Assembly (NCBI RefSeq): GCF_963855985.1
Contig: NC_087092.1
Coordinates: 682,001 to 746,000, forward strand
Origin: Ostrinia nubilalis
Taxonomy: Eukaryota > Arthropoda > Insecta > Lepidoptera > Crambidae
Reading direction: 5' to 3'
Length of the DNA: 64,000 bases
The notes under the pieces were generated by a model. That model had not been told where the DNA came from. It saw only the letters and a program-made list of their open reading frames with translations, and searched no databases. Position numbers and translations under genes: made by a program. Below are positions 14,511 to 29,500 of the stretch, in pieces. Position 1 is the first letter of the stretch, and each line of letters starts with the position of its first letter.

Positions 14511-17500
14511 ATTTTTACTGATTGCATTTTTGGCATCAGTATCGATCACTAATCACCCCCTGATAGTTATTTTGAAAATATATTTCATGTACAGAATTGA
14601 CCTCTCTACAGATTTATTATAAGTATAGATTAAAATGAATTGGAAATGTGCTACTTACGGATAAAACATGATCACATGCACTTTCTTCGTAATTCCAGTA
14701 GCATTCTTACATGATGGAACGGCACAAGACGGCATAATTTAATTATAAAGTGTCAATCTGACGGATATGTAAACAATGCGCGCGCCGGCCATTGACTAAT
14801 TGCTCTAAAGTCAAATTAGTGCGATTTGGAGTAATTTATATGAATACACATTTACGCCCGTTGACGGTTTCTGGTTTGTTCCGTATTCTGAGGTTGCGCA
14901 TATCTACGCAAATCGTAGCCAGCGGCGGAAGCTTTTTTGTTTGATGCTTTTAAGGGCTGTCTCGTTGAAATAAATAGTAATGTAATTATTAAGATAGGTG
15001 TACAACTACCAACCGAAACAACCATAAACATAGTGTAAAATTTGACGGATCACAATAATTTGTATATAGAATTATCTAATAGTATATTCTTCCTATATTC
15101 TTGATAACGATAACAGATTTTGTATTAGTAAAATATAATAAGTTATTGCTATTGTTGGTAAGTTAAAAGCTTACCTGCTTACAGGTTAACTACATTATGA
15201 GGGACATCCCTGCTTTGTAAGATAAAGGTGCGCGTGCGATCCCACGGCGCCTGCCAGGGAGCTAATGCGCTGTGCGATGGCTGAGATGGCTCGGTGTTTA
15301 AGCGAAGCTTTATCCTTTATCTCCGCATAAATATCCGCGGTATATCCCACCGATTTGGTACTTAGTTGGATCTCGCTACGAACCCAGTCGCGATAGTCCT
15401 TAGAATATTTCGCTAATCGTTGCTACCACAAACTCGGACATAAGTTAGGAACTAAGTTTATTTCCTTAAAATAATTGATTATAGCTCATGACATAAGCCC
15501 TGATTATAAAACTATTCGTTGAATGAAGTGTTCATCACATTACATCGAAATGAAAGCGAATGATCGTCGGATCGAGCACGTCACATTACTGCTGTCATTA
15601 AAGTAATCGCTTTCACAGGGCGACGCAAAAAGCTTTATGTGCGTGAAACGAGCTGCGCCCGCGCAGGAGATACTCCCGCGCACTTTATTGCTCGTTAGCG
15701 AATTACAAATAGGACTGGGGACAGAATTAGATAAAACTGTTCTTTATTAAACATGTGCAGAAGCATCTATTTTTATTAATATAAATCATTATGAAGTTAT
15801 AAACGATAGTGAAGCTATCGTAAGCAAAATTCTTGCTCCATTTTGGAAAGTTCGCTGCAGATGCTGCATTAATTCTGACGTCTAGCGAAACTAAAACATG
15901 CAGCACTAAATCTATTACAATATTGTGGAATGTCAGTAAGATTACGTTCATGACAGAGTTTTTAAGATACACAGATGCGTACACATTCTTGAATTTGCAG
16001 GAGTGGTTTATGAAGTCGCTTAATAATTATACGAAGTACAGTGCATTCCACTCGCCCGTAGCGCGCGGACAGCATTTACCTATCTGACCCAATTTTAACC
16101 TTTTAATTATTTTAATATCTTTAAGTCAGATCGCGTTCGGTTACCATCGCCGCGTGTACTCAGCATACCACTTAACCATTTTACCAATATACCAAGTTTA
16201 ACCAATTTAGACTTTTTACATTATTTCATCCTTATTAATTTGTTAGACTCACACCCGACAGTAATAAAGTTCCACCACCTAAACCAGTAGATTCTTAAAT
16301 GCTCCTGGTGATCTGTCCCCCAGCCTACCTTCAGCCGGCTCGTCAGAAGTCGGCGGGCGCGGTCGTGACGTCGCGACGGAGATAAACGGCGCTCCAACGT
16401 GACAAATGGCCTTTTAATGAGAACGCTTACTGTGTATCGAGAAAAACATCTACACCATTATTAGAAACTACTTTCGTGTCGGCTAATGTTTTTTTTTTCT
16501 AAACAAAAGCCGCAGTAACTGCTGTAATGAAACGACAGTACGTTTCATTAGAACCACTGCTATTTATTACGGGACTTCGTAGAGTGGACTGTTGTTTTAT
16601 AGGTAATTACTAATTATTAATTTTGTATGTATATTTTGATAGGTTATTTTTTATTTTACTTGCTATGCAGTTTTACACCACGGTCCACGGTATTTAACTT
16701 TAATAAGCAACAAAGATCTTATAATTTTATTTACAAACTAGCATTCCGCCCGCGGCTTCGCCCGCGTGGAATTTTGTCTGTCACAGAAAAAAATATCGCG
16801 CGCGTATTTGCTCACCGTTTAGACCTAGCCTGGACTACGACAAACATTTTAAAACCAAAATCAGCTCAATCGGCCCAGCCGTTCTCGAGTTTTAATCAGA
16901 CTAACGAACATCAATTCATTTTTATTTATATAGATAGACGCAGTGCAGCATATAAGTTCATAATATTTTTTTACTACAATAAACACCTTTTGACGACTAT
17001 CATCTCTATGACACTCCTCTAAGGATCACAGAGGATAGAGTCGTTCTGCGGTGAGCTTTAATCGCAGCCGTCGGAAGTCCTCCGCAGCGCCCGCGGTGGC
17101 CGCCGGCGCCCACGTCCGCCCGTGAGAAACCTAAATAATACAGCTGGCTACTTCAATAATACGATTTTAGAGAGTAAACAACCTTTATCTTGCAGGCACA
17201 TAGAACAATCCTGTTTGAAATTATAACCACTTTGCAGCATCCTATGAGGACGTTTAATGTTCTTGTGACTCTACGTTATGTTACGATTTCGCGTTTGCGC
17301 AACAAAATAATTTATATGCCACTTTGTGTTCCCTGCCAGGCATTAGAACCCAGAATTTACAATGTTGGGGTTTTAGTAGTCCTGATTGACACTACTTGTT
17401 ACGGTTATTAAACATATAATGCTATTTCAATCTATAATATATGTAAATACATTAATTAAATCAATCTGACAATCCTTTACTACACTGCTACACTGCAATT

Positions 17501-20500
17501 CGTTCCTCCACCCATGTAGAAAATTAAAGCTAAAAATGCGCGGAAGAAATCACGGTAAAACAATAAACAAAACGTAACCATAAGGAATATCGGTAATAGT
17601 AATTAAATGTATGATAATAACTTACTGACGCACTTAAGCCTCACAATTTACAATTATTATAATAGGTAATTAGGATAGCGGATTTATATTCTAGTCTAGC
17701 TTTTATTAAATCACGGCACCTATAGTAGGTAGAGAAATTTTAATATGTAGAGTAGCGTTCGTTCCAAGTCGACAACTTTAGAAAGTTAAAGTAGGTAAAT
17801 GAGATAATTAATATTTTAAATTAATTATAAAATGCCTTCTACCCACTGGCTTACTTACTTAAATTACTCAACACTCTGGGAGAAATCAATTAATGCTTCC
17901 TGAGCTTCGCTTTACTACAAACACAGTGTGATTTCCACTTGGAACTGACGAGAGATTTAGTTAATCTTGTCTACAGCACAAACAAGACGAACTGTAAGTA
18001 ATTTTGAATTATGTTTTGACCATGTCAAGCTTAAAATTACAACATCACATCAGATCTTAACGCCCAAATAACGGTGATCTTTTTTTAAGTTATTAATTAA
18101 CTGTCGTGTGAAAACTCAATATCAATCTTCATAAGATTACAACCAGTTTTTTTGTAACGAAACAGTATTCAAATCCCCGATACATTGGTGCAATGCACAT
18201 ATTGCTTTGAGTACAGGCGATTATCACCTCCTTTGATTACTTCGATTGGTATATTTTATTCTTTTATGTAGGTATTAATATCTTTGGCCCGGTTTTGAGA
18301 TTGAGAAATTGATATCCCATCAAAAACAATACTTGTCAAAAAAACCAAGTCTCGCAACTCAGTTGTTCTACGGTAAAAAGTTGTGAGATCCATGTAATAC
18401 CAAGTCCAGGCCAGGAAATCTTTAACGTTTTACATAAATATATTGACTTGGCCATCGCACTAAATAATTTAATTTACACGGTGTTTTCATCTCACATGTG
18501 GATCTCACAACTTTTTACCGTAGAACAACTGAGTTGCGAGACTTGGTTTTTTTGACAAGTATTGTTTTTGATGGGATCTCATTTCTTTTTGTATTTTGTA
18601 GACAGCAGTTATGTATCTAGAAAACTGGACCGAAATTGAAAAATTTTACTCGACTTGGCGGTTGCACTACCGTGCCCCCAAATATTTTAGTTTTTCCTTG
18701 ATTCATACACCAAACACTACTTATATTCCAAATTTGAAGCTTCTAGGTCTGCTAGAAGTGCCTTAGAATTTTGATGATCGGTGAGTCAGTGAGTCAGTGA
18801 GTGACAAAATTAAGTAACTTTGACCCGTTAGAATTCCTAAACTACTGGTTCAAATTGAATGAAATTTTAAATATACCGTGTCTTTACAATGCCTGCATAG
18901 CTAATGAAAATTCAGCCTTCTAGTTTTATCCACAACGAAGTTACAGGCAGTCGAAAATGGCCTGAATTGCTTCGAGAAAAGGATGGTACGGCCGTGCCGC
19001 TTTTTTGCTCGACTTGGTGGGGGCACTGCCGTGCCCCCAGATTTCTACCTTGAGCGTGCTCATCTCCTAATTAAGTATGGACTTATTAAATTCATCCTTG
19101 AGTAGATGAGCACGCTCAAGCCTTTTCTTGTCAAACTGATATCCTTGGCCCGTTTCCATTAAATGGACAGCTAGTTACCTAGTTACTTTATAAGCGGAAA
19201 ATGCTGTGAGAGTTTGTCTCTGATTACCACTTCCGCTCTTGTTCTCCGTTCTCAGTAGCAAAGAAATTCAACTTTCTTTCTGAGGAGATTTTTCCGAACG
19301 TTTCAGTTGTTGATAAATTATAAATTCCCCAAAATAGAAATCATCAACTATATTTATAGTAAATACGCTTAATAAGTCCCCTCGTCCCAAAAATTTGTCT
19401 TAACCGACCTTTTATATCACTGAAATTACGAATTAGAAGAACGCCATATTGGCAAACTCACCGGCCGGCCTTCTGCCAGCTTTCGTTAACCTTTCTTTAT
19501 CAGTCCATCCTAAGAGCTCACCCGTTCGGAGAAATCGTGCACTATCGTTACAATAAGTGCACAGAGAGCGCATGCACGGGTTCATCTACGACTCAAAGAA
19601 GAGGCACGCGCGGCGTAGGCGTCGGTCACAATATTTTGTGTTGGGAAGACATCTTTGCAACTCATCAGTACAGTCCTTCAATAGGATAAGAAAACCATCT
19701 ATTATGTGGGCAGTAATAATATCGCTATTAGTCATCATGATTCGCTGTATTAAAAGTCTAAGTTTGAACTGTGGATCTACATTTGCGTATCCCGGGATAT
19801 AGTCATAGAGGAAATTCATAAAATGGAGACATTTAATAGCGCAATAAAATTAGATGATTTACCAGCCTATCACTCACAGACTTTTTTAGTCAGAATTAAT
19901 TTATCGTTATCCCAGGAAGTCAGAACGTATCGGAGCCCTTTACTTACTAGTGCACTAGCCGCTCGAAGTGCCCTCGGCCGTGACCCATCGACTTCGCGCA
20001 TTCGCCTTAAATAGTACCTACCTACAGACAGACCAAGAATACCGTGAAGCAAGACACCAACATCAATGTATTTATTAATGTTCTGATTTCATCCAGTGTA
20101 GTTGAAGTCAATGACTTGTTTACAACGCATTGGAGTCATTGGGATTAAAAAATTCTAACCACGCGGCAAAAACTCTAGTAATATAATAATACCTAAGTAA
20201 AAACTGTGAACATAATCACGCGACGTCAATCTTTATTATTACTTAGAATTAATAAAAAATGAAATGAAACTAAATATGTTACACTTGGCCCGCGGTCGAT
20301 GCGCGGGAGTCCCAAAGCTCGCTGGAGCGTGACGGCCCGAACGATTGCCTGACAGGTACAGCCACCGACAAGATACATTATAATAAATATAATAATAATA
20401 TAATATTGATACCAATCATAAATGAAGAGTGAGACCAAAGGCCAAAGCACTTGGTGCTATAAATTAAAAATCATAAAATTCATTTATTTTTGCAAATAGG

Positions 20501-23500
20501 CTTTTAAAAAGCACTTTTAAAATTCAAAATCGACATTATAAACAATCATCAAAAGTGGAGATATAAAGTTATTGTCACCTTTTCAACATCCTGTATGTTA
20601 AGTACTTGTTAACTAAACTATATGCTGAAGGTACTAGTGACAGGGAGTATAAAGTAGTAAACAATAGTCATTTTGAATATTAGGGCCATATATCAGCACA
20701 ATGTAGGTACTTAATGTTACTTAACTTAGGTTGTTTAATGTTTTTGTGGGCCACAATTCGTATCTACCGCATTTACAGATATCAAATTACACGGTGCGAG
20801 TATCAATAAATTGGATAAAACAATGCTGGCTATGAAAAACATTGTTTAGTGCGCTTGAAACTTCTACTGCATCGGATTGGAAAAAATTGATGCGCTAATT
20901 AATAAAAATGCTTTATTATGCTGTTATTAAGTCATTTACCTCAGAAGACAGGGCTGAACTAATATCATGTTCCATTCGATTGATTTTTCAGACAAATGGA
21001 ATTTAAAAAAACATCCAACTTGCTCTCTGAAATGAAATGCCCGTTTTCACTATCAATCCCTAATTTTTAAGTGACCCTTATGGCAACACATAACAGGCAT
21101 TTTGTTTTCATAGGGGTCACTTAAAAAGTAAGGATTGATGGTGAAAACGGGCATAAGACTACAAGTCTACTCTTTACCTCAACAGTTGACTATGAGGTTA
21201 ATCAATAGTCAGATACACATCATCCTTCGCGGTTATGAATGAACCGATTCGAGATAATAAAAGACAACATCTACTATAATGAGCGATCTACGAACACAGA
21301 CTACCTACTTATTACAGGTGGTATTCAATGCCTACAATATTGTTTAGATTACATCTTGCTTGCGGTCTGGCCAATGTCACGTAACGTCGGTAATCGTGTT
21401 CAATTCATAGTGTAGCCGCGATACAAAATATGAAATCATTTCGCGGTTCATGTTACAACATTATTGTAATACTAGCGGCCGCCCGCGACTTCGTACGCGT
21501 GGATCCCGTTTTACCCCCTTCATCTATCTTACGCGGTTTAGATTTTTTCATACAAATGTTTTTTCCCGCTAACTCCCGTTCCCGTGGGAATTTTGCAATA
21601 TCCTGTTGTAACTAAGCTTTAAGTTTACTAAGGTACCTGCATGCCAAATTTCAAGCGTCTAACTTAAGCAATTTAGATTTTTCATACAAAAGGATATTCC
21701 CGCTAATTCCCGTGCCCGTGGGAATTCCTAAGTATCCTATAACCTGCCCAGGAGTACGAAGAATAACACTGGTCAACACATGTTTTTTTTCCTTTAATTT
21801 TTTTTCTGTTATTGGGTATTTCTATGGCCCTGATTATGAAAAAAATACTGGGAGATCCCCAACAGCTTTACTTTTTAAAATATAGAGTTTTATTATTTTG
21901 ACAAAAAAATACGAAAAATTATACATTGTGCTAATAAAATTTCTATTGAACACTTGCAAATGATCTTTTATATGATTTCCTTGAATAGGCAAGTTTGAGT
22001 AGATCTCGTTGCAAACTCCAGCAATGGTCTGCCATTCATATATGAGCACCACGCCCCTGATAACCTTCTCCCATTGTCAGAAAATTCCAATGAAAACTTT
22101 TATCCTGCTCCTCACTAAAATCACCCACATTTTGTGGAAATCGATGTTAATGCGAGTACATGAAGTGTATTTTTATGCCCATGCTGCACCCTAGCTCTTG
22201 CAAGTTGGATAGCATGCTCTCAACAGTCTCTTTTTGCTTAGGAAATTACTTATAACAAAAAAAAAATCATTTTAAACTTAGGACTGGACTCCACTCATTG
22301 ATTTCTTAAAATTACGATCATTCACCAGTTGCCTAATGTAAGTCCCATCAAAAATTAGCAGCTTTTAAGTTTTCTGTGCTTAATCCTGAAAAACTGCGTG
22401 AAAGAAAATTAAAACATTCGTCACTTTTGTCAAGCGCCTTCACAAACTGTTTCAAGATGCCGAGCTTAATATAAAGTGGTGGAAGTACGGTAATACGGTC
22501 TTGGCCAACTAAAGGCACGTTTATAAAATTGTTTGTATCAACTTTAGCTGAAGAGCTAAAAGTTGTGTGTGCGGGAAGCCGCACTGGTCAAATTTTTTAT
22601 AACCAATGCTATTGTTTGTTACGACTATTCCAGAGACACATGGAACGGGAATTTTGTGTAGCCCCCTTGTTGGCCTAAAAGATGTTACCTATTCTCAGAA
22701 CACAAATGACCCATTTGTGGTCTTGATTACTTAATTTCAAATATTTATATGAAAGTGTCGATGTTACGCAGTTTTCATCAAGTCCGATAGAGGTTTTCGA
22801 TGTTTTTCAAATATTATATTTACCACAAACATAGCAGAGGCTATCTGAATTAAGCACACAACATCTTCATAACGAAGCAATATCGAAAACACCAACAAAA
22901 TATATTTTTTGTCCAATTGAATTAAAAATCTAAGTAAAAATATTAAATGAGGGTAGAGAGCTATAACTTAAAAAGAAAAGCTGTTAGAGAAAATCTGTTG
23001 CCATATTTAAAAAATATGCGTCAATTTGATATAGAAACAGAAAAAAAATCACAGGAAACAAACAATTTTATTTTTTTTGTTGACCAGTGTAATTGTACCA
23101 AGTTTCGTTAAAATCCGTCAAGTAGTTTTTGTTTCTATAAGGAACATACAGACAGACAGACAGACAGACAAAAATTTTACTGATTGCATTTTTGGCATCA
23201 GTATCGATCACTTATCACCCCCTGATAGTTATTTTGAAAATATATTTCATGTACAGAATTGACCTCTCTACAGATTTATTATAAGTATATAGATTAAATT
23301 AACTACTTACAACACATACAACATAGTATTTTTTATTGTAGAGATTTTTCTTTCTCTAGAGCACTCACTTAACATCAGGACCGGAGAGTAACTCTCCATT
23401 TACTTACATATTTTGCGAAATGCAACCCTGGAGTGTTCTCTCTCTAACTACATATTTTTTGAATCATTTTTTAACCACAACGAGGAAGCTCTTGGCTTGA

Positions 23501-26500
23501 TGGTAAGTGATGGTTTCACTTACATTTTTGTTAATCTTGTTTGCAGCTCGGTGCGCGACTGCGGCGGGTCCGCGTCGCTGGTGGCGGCGGAGGCGCGCGA
23601 GGGCTCGTGGGGCGCCGCGCCCCGGGGCCCCGGCTTCAGCGTGGACTGGCCGGGGGACAACACCGCCATGCGCGCTGGAGACAGGTTGGTACCCACTGTT
23701 TTGGAGTTAGAGCCTAATAAAGTAGATTTTCGACAAATTCATACTTAAGACGTAATGTGCTATGCGTTAATTTGTGGGCGTAGCACTTATGCTTCAACGC
23801 GAATGCGCCAAGGTGCTACCAAGAAGGTAGGTACAGCTCACATTTTTCGTCCTAGATGCCAAATCAAATTTGAAGAATAAAGAAGTATCGAACATAATAC
23901 TGCCTCGCGTCTTGCGCTTGTCTATGGCTCCTAAACAGCTTTCAATAACTTTGCCCAAGCCCCTTGGAGGTCAAAGTCCCTAAATCGGCGGCATCCGATG
24001 GTATCAGGCCCACTGGGAACCCTGCGCGTGCGTAACAATGCCGCCGTAGATGCGGATCAGCCAGTATTGCCTCTAATTATTCAATAGCAAATAAGTACCT
24101 GCGTAGCTTCTTTTATCGCTACGTCTTGTCAGGCCTGGCTCACTCCGCGCAGTACATCCGATAATTACCTACAGCGAAGCGCCCCGCCGGCGGGTATTAT
24201 ATCAGTCGAGTGTCACGCGCGCGCCCGTCGGGACTTGATGTTTTGCCTTTAATAAATAATTTCTTTTGAATACAATTTATGATGTTTTAAGAATTTTATC
24301 GTTAAAATATTAACTATTACCTTTCCGTGTAGGTAAATGAAACGGAAGAGTAACATCGATATACCAAATTACGACAAGCTAGTTCTTTTACCATAATGCA
24401 TAGGTACCCCAACAATATTCAGTAAAAAATAAATTGTTGCCAAAGTACAGCGAGTAACATTAGATTAAGTTTGTGCAAAGCCAAATACAAATATGATTTT
24501 CGGGTGATGCCTCTCGTTCTAGGATGTAGCCGTTTCGTGTTTGCGTAGTAAGTAGGTAGGTATGATGTCATTCTTTCTTCTGTGATAGTAGGTATGTTTA
24601 ATTTATTTGTCTACTTTAAAATGGGTATTAATGAAGACATTGTATTAAAATAAGTACTTTTTTATTATAAGTAGGTATATTTAAAATGTTATTTTTACAT
24701 AGGTAAAATAACACTAATACTTACCTACATACGTACCTCATTACAAATACCTAAGTAGATTAATTATATTTTTTCACTAGACAGCATAGCAACCCTAGCA
24801 GTGTAAGAAGAGTTCAGAGGCACGCGATAGAAAGAGACAAAACTTGTAGGTGAATAAAATTGTAGGTACGTAGTGCTGTGCGAGCTGAATTCCACTGTAT
24901 CGCGTCGTAGAAAGACTCGCATTTATTTAAATCGTCTTGCGGAGTAATCCTTCTGTACCTGTACTATTACTTATTCTGTGGTCTTGTCGATAAAACAGCG
25001 TAAAGCTTTATTTATTATTTTACTTTAGACCCAATTACAATATTTTTCTCACATAGCCAGTTCAATTTGCATTATAATCTTTGATACTTATATTATTATA
25101 ATCTCTTAATAATCGTGTAGCTACGCGATAATTATGGCTTATTCAGCTTATGTAACTAGCTTGTTTCAACATTGGCTTGTCATCACTACTTTATAATATT
25201 TTTTTATGCATAACAAGGCAGGTATTTGACCACAATCGCACCTAATGTTAAGTGGGATGCAGTCTAGGATGGTACATATCTGCCCTGTAAGTGCCTATTC
25301 ACTCTCGCCTTGAAAATATAAATTAATATTACAATAGTAAAATACCTACATCTTGCTTGCATATAAAAAGTGTGCGACTAACCTAGGCCAGTAAAAAATA
25401 AAGTCGAGTTTGGTAGGCAGTAGATGTAAATTCTAGCAAGTTACATAAACAAGTTAATTGTTGCTATTTATTTAGAGTATTCCTTGTAAGTTTATGTGAC
25501 GTGTCTTGAATACATCAATTACCCCGTAGGAGCGGCTAAGGGGCGAATTGGATTATAAATGTACTTTTTACGAGCTGGTGATCAGTCCCCAGTGCTCACC
25601 CTAGGGTATTCACACAGCAATTATCCACATTTAGTCGGAGCCGGTGCATAAAAGGAGTGAGCAATTTGTTATTGGGATTTATGAAGTCGCGAGCGTTTGA
25701 CAATAATGAGGCGCGGTTCCCAACGTTTTTTAATCAACCACTGATTACGTTGATGTGTTTCAATATAAAAACTAATTACGTAAACATGAGTGTGAAAGTG
25801 GAAGGCAGAAAATATATTGATTTATCACTGAGACGTTCGATTTAACGAATATTTTTTATATGTTGAAAATTAATTGGCGTGATTTATATCGGCAAATCAT
25901 GTTTTATATTGAGTGACAATGACAAAAAACTTGATTACCTACTTATTTTATACTTTCTTTTATTTATAAACTTAGGCCTAATGATATTGTATATAGCTAC
26001 CGGTTTTAATATTTGTATGTAGATCGTGAGATTGTGTAGAAGAGTTGATTTTTTAATAATGTCGGTACAAAATGCAAAAAAAAAGCTTTAACTAGAACGA
26101 AATTTGCTCATCCGGAACAGTTTTAGCTCTCGTAGACTAAACTCGTAATCAAAACAAAAGTTGTAAGTAGTGATAATATCTTATCACGAAAACGATCTTT
26201 TTACACAATTACTATTTTGCAGCGTTAGTGAATTCAGCAGCATTATCTGCGTGGGAGCCTGTAATTATTGCACAGATCGTAACTACGACGAAGGCAAATG
26301 GTGCGCGGACTTATGCGCGATGAGGCAGTTAACACTAATGTAACATGCGATTTCTCTTTCGTTCGTGTCTCATCATAATACACAATTAACTTTTAATAGT
26401 TATAATAGTTCTTACTATAGTTTTATTTTTTCCGGCAAAAGCAATTTACAGTGTATAAAACACTGGAAGTTATGGTTAACAATTATGTTATCTTATCACC

Positions 26501-29500
26501 GTTAACTGAGGAGGTGCCGGAACACTATAAAATTGTGGTTTGCATATTTAAATAAGTAACAATAAAGGACCGAGGATCGATCCCTGGGGTACACCATATG
26601 ATATTGAACTTGCTATGTTGTAGGTTTTGACTATGACTATTTGTCCCCAGGCTAATAGAAGTGAACGGCACGTCGGTGCTATCGTGCCGGAGCCAGGAGG
26701 AGCTGCAGCGCGCCGTAAGCGCCGGCAACCCCGCCAAGCTGGTCGTGTTGCGGGCACTGGCGGCGCACGCGCATAACCCGCAACCTGCGTTCACACAGGT
26801 ATGTATAGGACAGTGCTATGCCACTGAAACTGTTATGTAGTTGCAGTAAAATCCAATTAATAAAGTTATAATTAAGTAGGGATATCAAAACATGGTCTGC
26901 CAATTTTCGGTATTCTTCGGTATTGATGTAGTTTTCTTATTTCATGACCTCCTCTAAAGCTTCTACCACACCAACGCGTGCAGATCGCCATCGCCGGCGC
27001 GATCACGTCTCGATCAAAGGCCAATGACAGGTCGCGTGAACTGTCATAGGTCGCGCGGCCTGTCATTGGCCTTTGATCGCACCGGCGATGGCGATCTGCA
27101 CGCTTTGGTTGGGTTGAAGCATAAGAACTACCTTCTTCCCATGTCATTATTTTGTGTGTAAGCTGCAAACAGGCATGTACCAAGCGTAAAATGACTAACA
27201 GTCTATGGAGCTACACCTCCAGGCCGAACTCTATTTCTTGATTTTGTCAGAAAGAGAATACTCATCGCTTTCCATCTTCTATTGAGTCACACACAGCCTT
27301 CCTTTCAGTCAGTCATCTGAATAACATAGACTCAATAATCTCTCAACCACTTCCAGAACGAGGCAGCGTCGCTTCGCGCCGAGCTGGGCTCGCTGCGCGC
27401 CGCGGCCGACGAGGCGGAGCGCGCCAAGGAGGGCCTGCGCGCCGACAACACGCGCCTCACGCACCGCATCTCCTACCTCGAGGACCAGGTCGCCGAGATG
27501 CGAGCCAGCCACACACAGGTATAATAATAATAAATAATAAATAAATCTTTGGACAATTTCACACAGCGCCAGCTAGCCCCAAAGTAAGCAACTTAATGCT
27601 TGTGTTATGGGTGCTAGCTTAACGGATATACTACTTATATACTTTTTTTTTAAATACATAAATATTATACATAGTCACACCCAGACCCGTCACAGAAATT
27701 AAAATTCATCATTTCAATTTCTGCCCGGCCGGGAATCGAACCCGGGACCTCTCGGCATAGTAGTCCGTTCTGAACCACTACACCAAACGGCCGACAAATG
27801 TAAGTCAAGGACGTAGCACATTTATCAATCCGGAAAGGTATCGTAACCGTACCAACTGAAGGCGGTCAGTATTCTGTGTGTGAAACTCTATCTGCAATGC
27901 ACACTTAACCGCGCCGTAATTTAAACGCTTCGCCTCGCGATTAACAGCGCGCGAAAGGCGATGACAGCTCGAAAAAGGCGATACGGTATGTTGATCCCTT
28001 TCCAAGTTGAAAGTCTGCTATGACCTTTAGATGTTTCTTCTATCATTACAGCAGATGCGAGAGCCCTACGCTCGACATCAGGACGTTGTTCGTGTCTTCT
28101 TTGTCTTGCCGAATGAAATATCAAGTTCCTATTATCTAATAACGATATTAGATACTTCACTTGTAAATTATTATTGTATGAATTAGTTTGTCCCGATCCC
28201 CGGTAGTTCAGTAAGAAAGGAAGAAGAACCACAGATGGCGCTTTACAGTTGCTCAAGTAAATAGAGGGCGCTAAATATTGGTTAACAACACAAGCTATGT
28301 TTTCTCATTCCAGCTTCAACCGGTGAGCAGCAACGACAGCTGCATAACAGTGAACAAGACCAAGAAGAACGTCACCAACATCAACATCACCTCCGAGCCG
28401 CCGGCCAAGTGCAAGCAGAGCCCCAAGTCCGAGGTGCAGGTGTTCCAGAAGGGGCCCGACATCACCGCCATCGTCGCCAAGCTGCCCGGGCTTGACGGCG
28501 CCGAGGCCAACCTGCCGCTTATGAGGCCCAGGTCTAACGCGTCCGGCGCGTCGCCTCCACCGAACCACAGGTCGCACAGCTCCCACAGCCTCGAGCATCG
28601 CGCGGGCCGCATGCGACACTCGCTCTCCCACCACTGCATCCACGGCGCCGTCGACTACAGCGCCGAGACCGACGCCGCGATCCGGATGATCGAACGCAAC
28701 CAAAGACACATAGAAAAACAGCGCATGAAGTCCGAACGGCTGAGCAGGTCCAAGGGCGAGGAATACTTTAGATCCGACAGTGACCTCGACGTGCGGGATT
28801 CCCACTCGAACGTCGGCGCGTGCGACCCCCGGCATTATGAAATCAAGAAGGCCGCGGATCGAATAGAGGAGAGCATCAAGAAGACCAACTGGGCCGAACG
28901 GAAGACGCTCTCGATCATCGAGCAGCTGAAGAGGTCCCAGAGGATGCGGAAGATGAAGAAGAACGACAGCGCCGAGGACGTCCAGGTGGTCGAGACGGAG
29001 AAACACTACATGTACCACAGGATAGACGGCAAAGTTCTGGAGAACGCGCACAAGTCCAGCCGGAGGTCGTCGAAACTGCACTCGCGGAGCGCGAAGTCGT
29101 CCGAGTTCGAGTCGGAGTGCTCCGACTTCCCCAACGGCGACGTGTACGGCAGCTCGCCGCGGATCGACTACGGCTCCGAGAGCTGCTCCACGCGCGCGAG
29201 CCACTACAAGAAGCACGACGAGCGGGACGCGCGCTGCCGGCCCACGCCGCCTCGCAAGCCGCTGCGGCTGTCGCTGCACAAGGCTCGCAGCGCGCACTCG
29301 CTCGTCAACGGCGGCGAGTCAGACGCGGCGAGCAGGCCGCCGTCGGAGGCGCGCGAGGACAAGCGGCCCGTGAAGCGCTCGCACGCGGCCGAGCGCTGGT
29401 CGCGCGAGCGGCTGCGGGACCCGGCGCGCGCCACGCCGCGGCCCGCGCGCAAGCTGCTCCACGGGCTCAGCGCGCCCGCCGCCGACGACCTGTATCCAGA

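Larger units (their letters stand above)
21472..23293 (-). mobile_element. Helitron-like element, sister copy with nested insertion
   Basis: Both outer parts match 13984-14630 closely; the match is broken at 21767-23089 by a TIR element. Confidence 0.75.
3312..23546 (+). other. 20.2-kb intron of the PDZ gene
   Basis: AT-rich with no convincing exon. The open frames inside (for example 4441-4770, 15833-16087 and 19557-19802) lack family similarity, codon bias or splice context. GC-richer patches near 9940-10000, 15220-15310, 16330-16400 and 17040-17130 have no readable coding signal. Content is mostly the repeats listed separately; stretches such as 4800-6400, 8000-9900 and 19150-20980 show nothing I can name. 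Confidence 0.7.

Noticed and set aside
24170..24245. Internal promoter (TATTATATCAGT in a GC-rich patch)
   Set aside because: Resembles a TATA/initiator pair, but there is no adjacent first exon or other evidence.
28305..29297. 330-aa minus-strand open frame
   Set aside because: Shadow of the GC-rich last exon of the PDZ gene; low-complexity Arg/Val/Leu composition, while the plus frame has matching splice phases.
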